Of a stretch of 63,141 nucleotides of DNA, positions 1-7,485 are shown one piece after another. How positions within the stretch are numbered: the first letter of the stretch is position 1; the number at the start of each line of letters is the position of its first letter. This stretch comes from Alicyclobacillaceae bacterium I2511 (GTDB lineage: Bacteria; Bacillota; Bacilli; Alicyclobacillales; Alicyclobacillaceae). The translations under genes and the position numbers were made by a program. The notes under the pieces are model-generated. The model searched no databases, was not told the origin of the DNA, and saw only the letters and a program-made list of their open reading frames with translations. The stretch lies in the NCBI GenBank assembly GCA_003584005.1, contig QXHL01000015.1, forward strand, positions 1-63,141, in the 5' to 3' direction.

Positions 1-235
1 GTTCAAAGTCAGGGTGGTTTTCATGAACAAACTGTAAGCAACTTTCACAGTGTCCACAAGGTGTGGGAGCCGCTTGGCAAAGCAGCAGTTGAGCCATGAA
101 ATCCGCCAGACTCGAAGTCTGCAGGTCTGAACCCACAAACAACAAGGCATGTGGGACCTGACCCGTCTGTAACTGATGATGGAGTGCAGCCAGCGCCGGG
201 GACTGCACGGGCCATTTGGAAAGGTCCTGCGGCAC
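1..235 (-). CDS. holB: DNA polymerase III delta-prime subunit, partial (3' end beyond window)
   Basis: Clamp-loader subunit that works with DnaX and delta to load the sliding clamp. Only the N-terminal part is present; the gene runs off the left edge. Read on the minus strand it shows HALLFVG, where family members carry a (often degenerate) P-loop, then the zinc-finger pattern CGHCESC followed by HENHPDF, which is typical of delta-prime. The P-loop is replaced by GSDLQTSS, so this subunit should not bind ATP, as in E. coli HolB. The position directly after darA matches the tmk-darA-holB order of Bacillales. The start is uncertain: GTG at 235 is used, and the frame is open back to the darA stop. 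Confidence 0.8.
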   Translation of the reverse strand, partial: MPQDLSKWPVQSPALAALHHQLQTGQVPHALLFVGSDLQTSSLADFMAQLLLCQAAPTPCGHCESCLQFVHENHPDFE

Positions 236-281
236 CCTGGGGACCAACCCGGCCTTGGCTTGCGAAACAACCTGTGGCAAA

Positions 282-611
282 TTAAAACTGTTCAAATTGC
301 GCCACATCCAATACGAAAACAGTCGCACCGCCCACTTGCACACTGACTGGATACGGGACATACGACTCGAGCTGGCTCCCCATGGGAGACATCGGGGTAA
401 CCACCTGCTCCCGTGATCGACAACTGGTTTGAATAATGTCTAAAACTTCCTGTATTCTTGCTTCCTGTGTTCCAATGAGAAAGGTGGTGTTACCGGCGTG
501 CAGGAAGCCTCCGGTACTCGCCAACTTTGTGGCACGAATTTCCGCCTTCACTAAATTGCGGGCCAAACGGGGACTGTCTTTGTCTTGCACAATTGCCACC
601 ACCATTTTCAT
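282..611 (-). CDS. darA: Cyclic-di-AMP receptor, PII-like (DarA/YaaQ/PstA)
   Basis: Small PII-like trimeric cytosolic protein that binds c-di-AMP. The 109-residue length from ATG 611 equals that of B. subtilis DarA. It has the family core RATKLASTGGFLHAGNTTF near residues 27-45, the region that lines the ligand pocket in known members. The start at 611 is chosen because an AAAGGGG ribosome-binding site sits 11 nt upstream; GTG at 620 would be too close to it. It lies between tmk and holB, as in B. subtilis, and is probably co-transcribed with both. Confidence 0.9.
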   Translation of the reverse strand: MKMVVAIVQDKDSPRLARNLVKAEIRATKLASTGGFLHAGNTTFLIGTQEARIQEVLDIIQTSCRSREQVVTPMSPMGSQLESYVPYPVSVQVGGATVFVLDVAQFEQF

Positions 612-636
612 CCGGTCCACCGCCCCTTTGTAAATT

Positions 637-1257
637 TCATACTAACGATTTCTCTACCACATGCCAGATCTCCTGTTCCACCGCATCCAGACCCCAAGTT
701 GCATCCACCACGTGAATACGCTGCGGGTGGCGGCGTGCCAGGTCAAGTAACGCCCGGCGAACCCGTTCAAAATATTCATTGTCCCGCTGTTCAATCCGGT
801 CTGCAGCACCCTCCCCGCGACTGTGGCGCACCCTTTGTCGACTCACCTGCACAGGTAGGTCAAATAGGAGCGTCAACTGGGGCTTAATTCCCCCCAATAC
901 CCAATCGTTCAAGTGTTCCACCGCGGAGATTCCCAGACCCAGCCCGGCCCCTTGATAGGCGATACTGGCATCAACAAAACGATCACACAGCACAATTTTG
1001 TTCTGCGTTAACGCGGGTTGGATGACTTGCTCCAATAATTGTGCCCGCGAGGCTGCATATAACAAAGCCTCCGTTTTGGCAGCCACTGGCCCACCCGAGG
1101 AGGACAGCAGTAAACTGCGCAGCATATCCCCTAAGGGAGTCCCCCCGGGTTCTCGTGTCCAAAGCACCGGGTACCCCGCTTGTTCCAAACGTATGCGCAG
1201 GCGTTGAATTTGTGTACTCTTGCCGGCTCCATCCAGTCCCTCAAAAGTAATCAACAC
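637..1257 (-). CDS. tmk: Thymidylate kinase
   Basis: Phosphorylates dTMP to dTDP with ATP in dTTP synthesis. The N-terminus has the P-loop FEGLDGAGKST, then the DR(F/Y) motif in LCDRFVDASIAYQGAG, and the arginine-rich LID region near GEGAADRIEQRD. About 206 residues from GTG 1257, the usual length. GTG 1257 is preferred because AAGGGG lies 8 nt upstream and family members normally begin just before FEG; ATG at 1278 is possible but its GGAG is only 2-3 nt away. It sits between the Orn/Lys/Arg decarboxylase and darA, as in B. subtilis (yaaO-tmk-yaaQ). Confidence 0.93.
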   Translation of the reverse strand: MLITFEGLDGAGKSTQIQRLRIRLEQAGYPVLWTREPGGTPLGDMLRSLLLSSSGGPVAAKTEALLYAASRAQLLEQVIQPALTQNKIVLCDRFVDASIAYQGAGLGLGISAVEHLNDWVLGGIKPQLTLLFDLPVQVSRQRVRHSRGEGAADRIEQRDNEYFERVRRALLDLARRHPQRIHVVDATWGLDAVEQEIWHVVEKSLV

Positions 1258-1302
1258 TGCAATTTCCCCTTCACCCATTTCTCCTCAAGAAAAATTTGTG
1301 GA

Positions 1303-2769
1303 TTATTTCTTTCCCAGCACGGCCACCTGCCCCATTGCGTCGATGCCCTGAATGTCATAACCGTCTTGGCACACCTTATCTAAAGCGTGGCAAATTGCCT
1401 CCGTCAATACCTGACCAGGATAAATCAGCGGAATCCCAGGGGGATAGGGGATGACTGCTTCCGCGGCAACCCGCCCCACCGCTTGCTTTGGCAACACCAG
1501 CTCCCTAGGACTTTGCCACACCCGCCGCGGCCGCAGCACCAAATGTGGAGCCCGCGCAAACTCTTGCAGTTCCTGCCAGGCATTCGCCTGTGCTTGCACC
1601 TGTGCCACAGGTGCATGGCCTAGGCCGTCCAGCTCAACACGCCAATTTTTGGACAATTCATAGCCAGCCAGCCCAAGTAGCTGAACATACTCTCCTACTT
1701 CCTGGGCGGTGGTGAACAGACCAAAAACACTGAGAACGCCCTGTGCATCCGCATACTCGACATATATCCCAGATCTGGCCAGTCGCTCGGCCAGTCCACG
1801 GCTAGCCGCCAAACTCCCGGTGGGCAACCAATGCCGCAGGGGATCCCGCTGGTACCCGGGCGGCGGGACCTGCCAACCCTGCGTCCGCAGCGCTGCCGTT
1901 TCAGCAAGCGCGCGATCCGCCTGTACAGTCCCTTCGCTACGCAACCAAGCCTGCGCGGCATCTAGGGATGCGAGCAACAAATAAGAGGGACTGGTGGACA
2001 GCAGCAACCGCAGGGCCAGCTCCAACGCCCGTGCATCCACCCGCCCCCCCTGACGATGCATCCATGCGGTCTGTGTCAAACCGGGCAACATCTTATGCAC
2101 ACTTTGCACCACGACGTCCGCCCCACAAGCCACACTATGGGGAGGTAGTAGGTCTGTCAGGCCAAAATGTGCGCCATGGGCCTCATCCACCAACAGCGGC
2201 ACCCGATACCGATGGGCAATTTCCGCATAGCGAGCCACGGGTGCAACAACGCCGGTATATGTCGGTGAAGTGACGTACACCGCGGCAACATCAGTCCCCC
2301 GACGGGTTAGCCGCAACAGGAGACTTTCCAAGCTATCTGGGGTAGGTGGAAACCACTCCAAGCGCCCCCAATCAAAAACTCCCGGCAAGAATATGGGGAC
2401 GGCATCGGCGAGCACCATTCCCCGCCAGGCACTCTCGTGAAAGGGTACCGCTAAGACGATAGACTTTCCCTGTGCGGCTGCTGTGATGGCAGCCATCACG
2501 GCAGCCGTTGAACCGTTGACACTATAAAGGGTTTGCTCAGCCCCGTAGTAAGCGGCCGTGAGCTGCTGTGAAGCCAGAATGCATCCCTCAGGGTGATGCA
2601 AATTGTCGAGACCTGGGAGCTCCGTAAGGTCCATTTTTGCAGCAGGACCGAGCCATTGGGCAAACTCCTCAGGGAGTCCGCGCCCTTGACGATGGCCGGG
2701 CACATGCAAAGGCAGTCGATTTTTTTGTACCATCTCTCGCAAGGCTGATAAAATTGGGGTTTGATCCAA
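1303..2769 (-). CDS. Orn/Lys/Arg decarboxylase family PLP enzyme (YaaO-like)
   Basis: Fold-type I PLP enzyme of the bacterial basic amino-acid decarboxylase family; 488 residues, the short form found in Bacillales. Visible features are LPLHVPGHRQG at the N-terminus, YSVNGSTAAVMAAI in the cofactor-binding region, the conserved Asp/His in VDEAHGAHFG, and the PLP lysine in QSVHKMLPGLTQTA. The C-terminal part matches the family's small domain (IPYPPGIPLIYPG). The substrate (lysine, arginine or ornithine) cannot be told from sequence. In B. subtilis the homologue yaaO also lies upstream of tmk. The start is a TTG, so the true start is somewhat uncertain. Confidence 0.88.
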   Translation of the reverse strand: MDQTPILSALREMVQKNRLPLHVPGHRQGRGLPEEFAQWLGPAAKMDLTELPGLDNLHHPEGCILASQQLTAAYYGAEQTLYSVNGSTAAVMAAITAAAQGKSIVLAVPFHESAWRGMVLADAVPIFLPGVFDWGRLEWFPPTPDSLESLLLRLTRRGTDVAAVYVTSPTYTGVVAPVARYAEIAHRYRVPLLVDEAHGAHFGLTDLLPPHSVACGADVVVQSVHKMLPGLTQTAWMHRQGGRVDARALELALRLLLSTSPSYLLLASLDAAQAWLRSEGTVQADRALAETAALRTQGWQVPPPGYQRDPLRHWLPTGSLAASRGLAERLARSGIYVEYADAQGVLSVFGLFTTAQEVGEYVQLLGLAGYELSKNWRVELDGLGHAPVAQVQAQANAWQELQEFARAPHLVLRPRRVWQSPRELVLPKQAVGRVAAEAVIPYPPGIPLIYPGQVLTEAICHALDKVCQDGYDIQGIDAMGQVAVLGKK

Positions 2770-2912
2770 AGGTCTTCACTCTCATTTTCGTTTGAACCGA
2801 CAGAGGGATTTCCGAAACAGGAAAAACTCTCCATAGACGCCGGAACTGTGTTTATCATACCGTTTCCGTGAATTGGAGGGAAATCATAGGCAGGCGCAGA
2901 TGAAACTGGCGG

Positions 2913-3149
2913 TTAGGATAACGCCGCCAGCCATATTTGCTTCATACACTCAATGAAATAGGGATAACGCGGGTCTGATACCTCTGTGTGGACAATCTCC
3001 TGCTCACAGTCACTGCAGATGAATTGCCCGCAGATATTCAACCCTATGCTTTGTGAACGGCCGCAGACGATACATTCTACCGACGGCGGGCCTTTGTCTA
3101 AAAGATTCTTCACCACCTGTGTATCTGTGCCTGCCAATTCAATCACCAA
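2913..3149 (-). CDS. csfB: Anti-sigma-G factor Gin (CsfB-like)
   Basis: Small zinc-binding protein that inhibits sigma-G (and sigma-E) during sporulation in B. subtilis. The 78-residue product has two CXXC pairs, CIVCGR and CSDCEQE, with GLNICGQFICSDCE matching the Gin core, then RYPYFIECMKQIW. It sits between bofA and the yaaO-type gene, the same neighbourhood as B. subtilis csfB. The start (TTG at 3149 or GTG next to it) is not firmly decided because the ribosome-binding site is weak. Confidence 0.85.
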   Translation of the reverse strand: MVIELAGTDTQVVKNLLDKGPPSVECIVCGRSQSIGLNICGQFICSDCEQEIVHTEVSDPRYPYFIECMKQIWLAALS

Positions 3150-3365
3150 CCTAACTATCAGTCATACGTTTAGTATGGCACTTTTCACTAGACCTTATAC
3201 AACTGCAGAGATTTGTTGGAACTCCATTAAGATGGGTAGAACATCCAATCACAAATCCGTAGCGCACAGGGAAAATTGCTTCCCCCCAATCCTTACACCT
3301 TATGATGGTGTGGTTGGCCGTGTTGCAGGGTCTCGGCCAATCCGGACAAGTAGCTCGGAGCCGTG

Positions 3366-3374
3366 TGCTATAAT
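3366..3374 (+). promoter_or_regulatory. Extended -10 promoter element of the SpoVB-like gene
   Basis: TGCTATAAT gives a TGn extension and a perfect TATAAT at 3369-3374. It lies about 20 nt upstream of the likely GTG start, so the leader would be very short. No convincing -35 is present, as is common for extended -10 promoters. Confidence 0.5.
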
Positions 3375-3394
3375 GCTTTTGCTTGAGGTTGGGG

Positions 3395-5056
3395 GTGAAA
3401 CACACGAAGAGCGGCAATCTTGTGCGGGGAGCTTCCGTCATGGTGGCCATGGTCACCCTTGCAAAGCTGCTCGGACTGGCATACATTTTCCCTCTGACGC
3501 GACTCATTCACGACGAGGGCATGGGGATATATGCAAACGCATATTCCCTTTATGTCATTCTTTTGCAAATTTCCACAAGCGGCTTCCCCACCGCTATGGG
3601 AAAACTAATTTCTGAACGTCTTGCCATCCGGCGTTATGCGGATGTGGAGCAGATGTACCGTTTGACGCTACGTTTGGTCACTGTGTTAGGGATTGTTTTG
3701 TTTGTTGTGATGTGGGTAGGCGCACCTTGGTACAGTCGCCTAGTGGCATTGCGGGAATCCCGGGATGCGGTGGCAGCCATTACGCTGTCCATTCGCGCCT
3801 TATCCTTTTCTCTGTTAATCGTTCCCGCGTTGAGCGGTTTGCGCGGATATCTGCAAGGATTTCAAGCCATGGAGGCCTCTGCCTACTCGCAAGCGGTAGA
3901 ACAACTTGTCCGCGTCATTGCCATCGTCCTCGGGGCTTACTTAGTCATGCGCCACGGCGGCAGTATGGCGGATGGAGCTGCGGCGGCCACCTTTGGTGCT
4001 TTTGTAGGGGGCGTGGCCGGGCTCATTTTACTCGCAGTAGCGGTGTTGCCCTTGCGGCGGGACTTTAAATTGCATGTTTCAAAGGGCCAGCCCAGCCTAT
4101 CTTCTGGTCAGGTGCTGCGAGTGATGTTTGCCGTCGCTTTACCTGTCAGCTTGGGGGCACTGGTGGTGCCCATCGCCAATCTCATTGACTCCTTGACGGT
4201 CACCAACCTGCTGACTTGGGTGGGTTTCAGTTTTGGCGAAGCCACCGCAGATTACGGTGTTTTGTCCCGGCAAGCAATGCAGTTGATTCAACTGCCCCTC
4301 GCCTTCGCCATGGCCATTGGTGCTTCCCTGTTGCCTGCTATTTCTCAAGCCAAGGCCATCCGCAATGAGCGGGCCATACAGTCACACATTACAGGCACGC
4401 TCAGGTCCATGCTGCTGATGACCGTGCCTGTGGCTGCCACACTACTGGTGCTCGGTCGGCCCCTAGATCAAGTCCTGTTTGGTTCCCAAGAGGGGGCTGT
4501 GATTATCTCCAGTGTTTCTTTCATGAGTATCTTCAGTAGTCTGGAACTCTTGACAACCTATATGTTGCAAGGCTTAGGTCAGTTGTATCGACCTGTTCGC
4601 AACATGTTTATTGGGGTCCTCATACACCTAATTTTTAATCTTGCACTCATCCCGTTTCTCCACATCATTGGTGCTGCCATTGCCACCACCCTGGGCTACA
4701 TCATTTCTTCTACGCTCAACGTGCTGGCCGTGCGCAAATATGGCAAGGTACACTTTTCGGTGTGGAAGATCTCCCTGCCATTTCTCGTGGCCAGCGTTCC
4801 CTTGTTACTGGTTCAATGGGCAGGCAGCTTCGTTGGCTACCACCTGCTCCATCCCTTGTTCCCATCGCCTGACGCTGTCGGCGCTGTGCAGATACTCCTG
4901 GCCGTTGCTTTGGGGGGACTAGTTTATTTAACCGCGGCACTGCGGCTGCGAGCCGTAGCAGCCGAAGAGCTAATCCAAATCCCCTGGCTGGGAAATCGTC
5001 TTGCCCGCTTCGCCAATCGGGTTTCACCGCCTCGGGCTACTCCCCGATTTCGATAG
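3395..5056 (+). CDS. SpoVB/MurJ-like polysaccharide flippase (MOP superfamily)
   Basis: Multi-pass membrane protein of about 553 residues with about 14 hydrophobic segments, of the SpoVB / polysaccharide-synthesis flippase group; relatives export lipid-linked cell-wall or spore-cortex precursors. The N-terminal VRGASVMVAMVTLAKLLGLAYI and YANAYSLYVILLQISTSGFP are characteristic. GTG 3395 is preferred because GAGG lies 6 nt upstream; TTG 3383 is also open. It is the only plus-strand gene in a block of minus-strand genes and sits where B. subtilis has an rRNA operon between csfB and bofA. A sporulation role is inferred from family and neighbours, not shown. Confidence 0.85.
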   Translation: MKHTKSGNLVRGASVMVAMVTLAKLLGLAYIFPLTRLIHDEGMGIYANAYSLYVILLQISTSGFPTAMGKLISERLAIRRYADVEQMYRLTLRLVTVLGIVLFVVMWVGAPWYSRLVALRESRDAVAAITLSIRALSFSLLIVPALSGLRGYLQGFQAMEASAYSQAVEQLVRVIAIVLGAYLVMRHGGSMADGAAAATFGAFVGGVAGLILLAVAVLPLRRDFKLHVSKGQPSLSSGQVLRVMFAVALPVSLGALVVPIANLIDSLTVTNLLTWVGFSFGEATADYGVLSRQAMQLIQLPLAFAMAIGASLLPAISQAKAIRNERAIQSHITGTLRSMLLMTVPVAATLLVLGRPLDQVLFGSQEGAVIISSVSFMSIFSSLELLTTYMLQGLGQLYRPVRNMFIGVLIHLIFNLALIPFLHIIGAAIATTLGYIISSTLNVLAVRKYGKVHFSVWKISLPFLVASVPLLLVQWAGSFVGYHLLHPLFPSPDAVGAVQILLAVALGGLVYLTAALRLRAVAAEELIQIPWLGNRLARFANRVSPPRATPRFR

Positions 5057-5112
5057 TGCGCGTCCGCTGGGATTCACAGCCTACGGGACCCATCGCCTAC
5101 GGAAACCACATT

Positions 5113-5379
5113 CTACGGAAACCACAGGTGGAGGGTCACCAAGGCCCCTACCCCAGGCAGCCCTAAAAAACCCGCCACCAAAGCCGTGTAAGGGTTTAAG
5201 GGCAAATGGTAGTTAAAATATCCGCCCACCCAGTTAATGGCTAACAAGAATAGACAACCCAGGGCCACAGTTTTCGCAAAACGCCATAGGACCTGGGTTG
5301 GATAGCGTGCCACCTGGGACAATACAAACATCCCCACCAGGGCAACCCCCGTCCAGACAGCAAGCTGCACAGAGTTCAA
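5113..5379 (-). CDS. bofA: Pro-sigma-K processing inhibitor BofA
   Basis: Integral membrane protein that, in B. subtilis, restrains the SpoIVFB protease that activates sigma-K in the mother cell. About 88 residues (B. subtilis BofA has 87) with hydrophobic stretches and the family hallmark NPYTALVAGFLGLPGVGAL near the C-terminus. TTG 5379 is chosen because GAAGGGGTGGG ends 5 nt upstream; ATG at 5403 has no ribosome-binding site. Directly follows yaaL on the same strand, as in B. subtilis recR-yaaL-bofA. Confidence 0.88.
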   Translation of the reverse strand: MNSVQLAVWTGVALVGMFVLSQVARYPTQVLWRFAKTVALGCLFLLAINWVGGYFNYHLPLNPYTALVAGFLGLPGVGALVTLHLWFP

Positions 5380-5525
5380 GTGTGCCCACCCCTTCCCTAT
5401 CATTTTTGAATATCGAGACTTCGGCGGGGGAGTCTACCCCCACCGAAGCAGGGTACAGACTCCCACTCCCACTTGTAGAAGTGAGCATCTCATGAGTGAA
5501 TCAACAGCATGCGAGCCTATCCCCC

Positions 5526-5849
5526 TCATTCCTCCTCATTCCAGTCGCTGTGTAGGACATTGATGGCAATATTCATGCGCCGCGCCAGCTGAAATAGGTA
5601 GTTAAAGTGACGTTCTGCGGCACCCAAGCGAAAAACCACATGGTCCACCAGCAGAGGTTCTGTCACCATCTCAAATTGATTGCGGGCGATGTCCAATTCC
5701 CGCTTGGATAACTTCAACTCAGCCAAAAATGCCTGCATGTCCATTCCTGCGAACCCTCCAAGTGGCGCAGGGGACATTTTTGTGGATGAATGCGGCGAGT
5801 GCTGCAGATATGGCCCCGACTGTGCGGGAGCCACGGGGTGGTTGTCCAA
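5526..5849 (-). CDS. yaaL: YaaL-like DUF2508 protein
   Basis: Small cytosolic protein of unknown function conserved between recR and bofA in Bacillales. The conserved part is the C-terminal helical region from ELKLSKRELDIARNQFEMV to FNYLFQLARR, and it ends in an acidic tail (DWNEEE). TTG 5849 is favoured: GGGAGGAG lies 6 nt upstream, and a TATAAT box at 5883-5888 would put the transcript start near 5876, leaving almost no leader for the alternative ATG at 5870. The N-terminal ~35 residues are not conserved in the family as I know it. Confidence 0.75.
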   Translation of the reverse strand: MDNHPVAPAQSGPYLQHSPHSSTKMSPAPLGGFAGMDMQAFLAELKLSKRELDIARNQFEMVTEPLLVDHVVFRLGAAERHFNYLFQLARRMNIAINVLHSDWNEEE

Positions 5850-5882
5850 GAGTATCTCCTCCCTTGTCATGGGGGTTGCTAG

Positions 5883-5911
5883 ATTATAGACAAGAGAGTG
5901 AGGAATTATGA
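5883..5911 (-). promoter_or_regulatory. Promoter of yaaL-bofA
   Basis: Minus-strand TATAAT at 5883-5888, with a weak -35 candidate about 17 nt upstream (near 5906-5911). It separates yaaL-bofA from recR, so the repeat island between them does not have to be read through. Confidence 0.45.
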
Positions 5912-6078
5912 CTAAAAGTGTGTGTTCGGAAAGAGGTCTGGTCAGACCCAAGCAGTGCGAGGAGGCCAGCCCCAAATGCGCACTGAGCGTACATTTTCGG
6001 TACGTGAAGGAGCATTTGGGGCGACGACGCGGCAATGCGTCGGGGAGTTCTGACCCCTTTCCGGACAACCTCTAAAAG
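5912..6078. repeat. Long hairpin repeat, copy 1
   Basis: About 165 bp bounded by an inverted repeat, arms 5924-5938 and 6052-6066 (13 Watson-Crick pairs, one wobble, one mismatch). Inside are a short hairpin GGTCTGGTCAGACC and a second long hairpin built on CCCCAAATGCG and its complement at about 6012. A shorter direct copy lies at 6463-6571 and lacks the inner hairpin. Two stem pairs that are G-C here are A-T in the other copy, i.e. compensatory change. Confidence 0.7.
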
Positions 6079-6086
6079 GCGCGTCC

Positions 6087-6405
6087 GAAGGATTGGGGAG
6101 GCCCTGCTTAGGGAAAGAAGCACCGATTTTTTCGGTTCTTCTAATAAGGGTCCCCCAGTCGCTAAATCATCAAATATCGAGGGATGAAACGCAAATAAGG
6201 GTGCGGAAGTCGCCTATTGCACGATTTCCCACTGTGTTTGCACCGATTTTGCTGAAATAAGGGCCTGGCGAACGCCTATTTATGCGGAAAGTGGCTTGAA
6301 AAGGCCCATAAGCGTCCTGGGTTCCCTTATTTGAGACTGGCGAATCCGTTCCTAAGAAAATCCTAGCTGGGGGTATAATTTGCAGAAGAAAACCCTATAA
6401 GGAAT
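6087..6405 (+). repeat. Modular inverted-dispersed repeat, copy A
   Basis: Non-coding stretch that reappears, clearly similar but diverged, on the opposite strand at about 14800-15130. It contains four units about 50-60 bp apart (starting near 6143, 6194, 6256 and 6306). Each resembles AATAAGGG, six variable bases, then AGTCGCCTATT; the ends of a unit can pair (AATA..GG with CC..TATT). The right part carries GTATAATTTGCAG, kept in both copies. No ORF of note. It is flanked by the two hairpin repeats. Confidence 0.75.
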
Positions 6406-6462
6406 GTGAACATTATATTCCAATTGGGGTCCGTCAGGCCATGAAAGTTTCAGACAGCCTCT

Positions 6463-6571
6463 CTTAAAGTGCGTGTCCAAAAAGGGGTCTGGTCAGACCC
6501 AAGCAGTGCGAGGAGGCCAGCCCCAAATGCGTCGGGGAGTTCTGACCCCTTTTTGGACAACCTCTTAAAGA
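6463..6571. repeat. Long hairpin repeat, copy 2 (short form)
   Basis: About 105 bp, direct repeat of 5912-6078 without the inner hairpin. Its outer stem is perfect: 15 bp, arms 6475-6489 and 6544-6558. The right end contains the stop codon of recR (6565-6567), so the element abuts and slightly overlaps the gene and may serve as its terminator. Confidence 0.75.
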
Positions 6572-7167
6572 AGTGGCCGTCTGCCCTCCATGGCTTTGGC
6601 TAATGTAACCTCATCCGCGTACTCCAGGTCCCCGCCGACAGGCAGACCGTGAGCAATCCGGGTAACTTGCACGGAGAAGGGTTTCACAAGTCGGGCGATA
6701 TACATGGCCGTCGCCTCCCCCTCCACCGTTGGGTTGGTCGCCAAAATGAGTTCTTGGATTTCCTCGTTGCCAAGTCTGTGCAACAACTCCCGAATTCGAA
6801 TGTCCTGCGGGCCTATTCCCTCCATGGGTGAAATGGCTCCGTGCAGCACATGGTACTTACCATGATACTCATGCGTCCTTTCCATGGCAGCCACGTCCTT
6901 GGCATCTTGCACAATACACAGGGTCTGCACATCACGCGAGGTGTCCCGACAAATAGAGCATGGGTCAATGTCCGTAATGTTACAGCAAACACTACATTCC
7001 CTCAGCTTGTCTCGCGCGTCTAACAACGCCCGGGAAAACTCCGTCACATCTTGTGATGGCATGGTCAACACGTGGAAAACCAGGCGCTGGGCCGTCTTCG
7101 GTCCCACTCCCGGCAATTTCATAAACTGCTCAATCAGATGTGTCACAGGTTCCGGATACCCCCACAT
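6565..7167 (-). CDS. recR: Recombination mediator RecR
   Basis: Recombinational repair protein that acts with RecO/RecF in loading RecA. 200 residues from ATG 7167, the usual length. It shows the helix-hairpin-helix [17 protein letters not shown], a four-cysteine zinc finger ([16 protein letters not shown]), and a Toprim domain with [15 protein letters not shown] and [21 protein letters not shown] 7167 is used; a TTG at 7173 overlaps the ybaB stop. Order dnaX-ybaB-recR is the common operon. The stop codon falls in hairpin repeat copy 2. Confidence 0.95.
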   Translation of the reverse strand: MWGYPEPVTHLIEQFMKLPGVGPKTAQRLVFHVLTMPSQDVTEFSRALLDARDKLRECSVCCNITDIDPCSICRDTSRDVQTLCIVQDAKDVAAMERTHEYHGKYHVLHGAISPMEGIGPQDIRIRELLHRLGNEEIQELILATNPTVEGEATAMYIARLVKPFSVQVTRIAHGLPVGGDLEYADEVTLAKAMEGRRPLL

Positions 7168-7169
7168 GG

Positions 7170-7481
7170 TCAAAACAGACCCGGGACGTTCATGCCTTTG
7201 GCGTACTTGCCCATGGATGATTCTGTCAAAACGTCCACCTGCTGTTGCGCATCCTGGAGCGCTGCCACAATGAGGTCTTGCAACATTTCCACGTCATCCG
7301 GCTGTACCACAGAAGGGTCAATGAGGACCGATTGAATCGATTTGTGGCCATCCAGGGTTACCTTAACCATGCCGCCACCGGCTGTCCCCTCCACCCGCTG
7401 CTCCGCTAATGCGGCCTGGGCCAAAAGCAAATCTTCCTGCATTTTCTTTGCCTGTTTCATGAGTTGATTCATGTTTTTCAC
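7170..7481 (-). CDS. YbaB/EbfC family nucleoid-associated protein
   Basis: Small dimeric DNA-binding protein of the YbaB/EbfC family (YaaK in B. subtilis). 103 residues; N-terminal helical region [19 protein letters not shown], then the conserved [15 protein letters not shown] and [18 protein letters not shown]. It begins with GTG 7481, with GGGAGG about 11 nt upstream inside the end of dnaX, and ends right at the start of recR, so the three genes are almost certainly co-transcribed. Confidence 0.93.
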   Translation of the reverse strand: MKNMNQLMKQAKKMQEDLLLAQAALAEQRVEGTAGGGMVKVTLDGHKSIQSVLIDPSVVQPDDVEMLQDLIVAALQDAQQQVDVLTESSMGKYAKGMNVPGLF

Positions 7482-7485
7482 AGTT

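Noticed and set aside
6143-6340. CRISPR array, because of regularly spaced repeat units
   Set aside because: Units are diverged, only four, with unequal spacing of 50-62 bp and related spacers; the same set recurs in copy B, and no cas genes are present.
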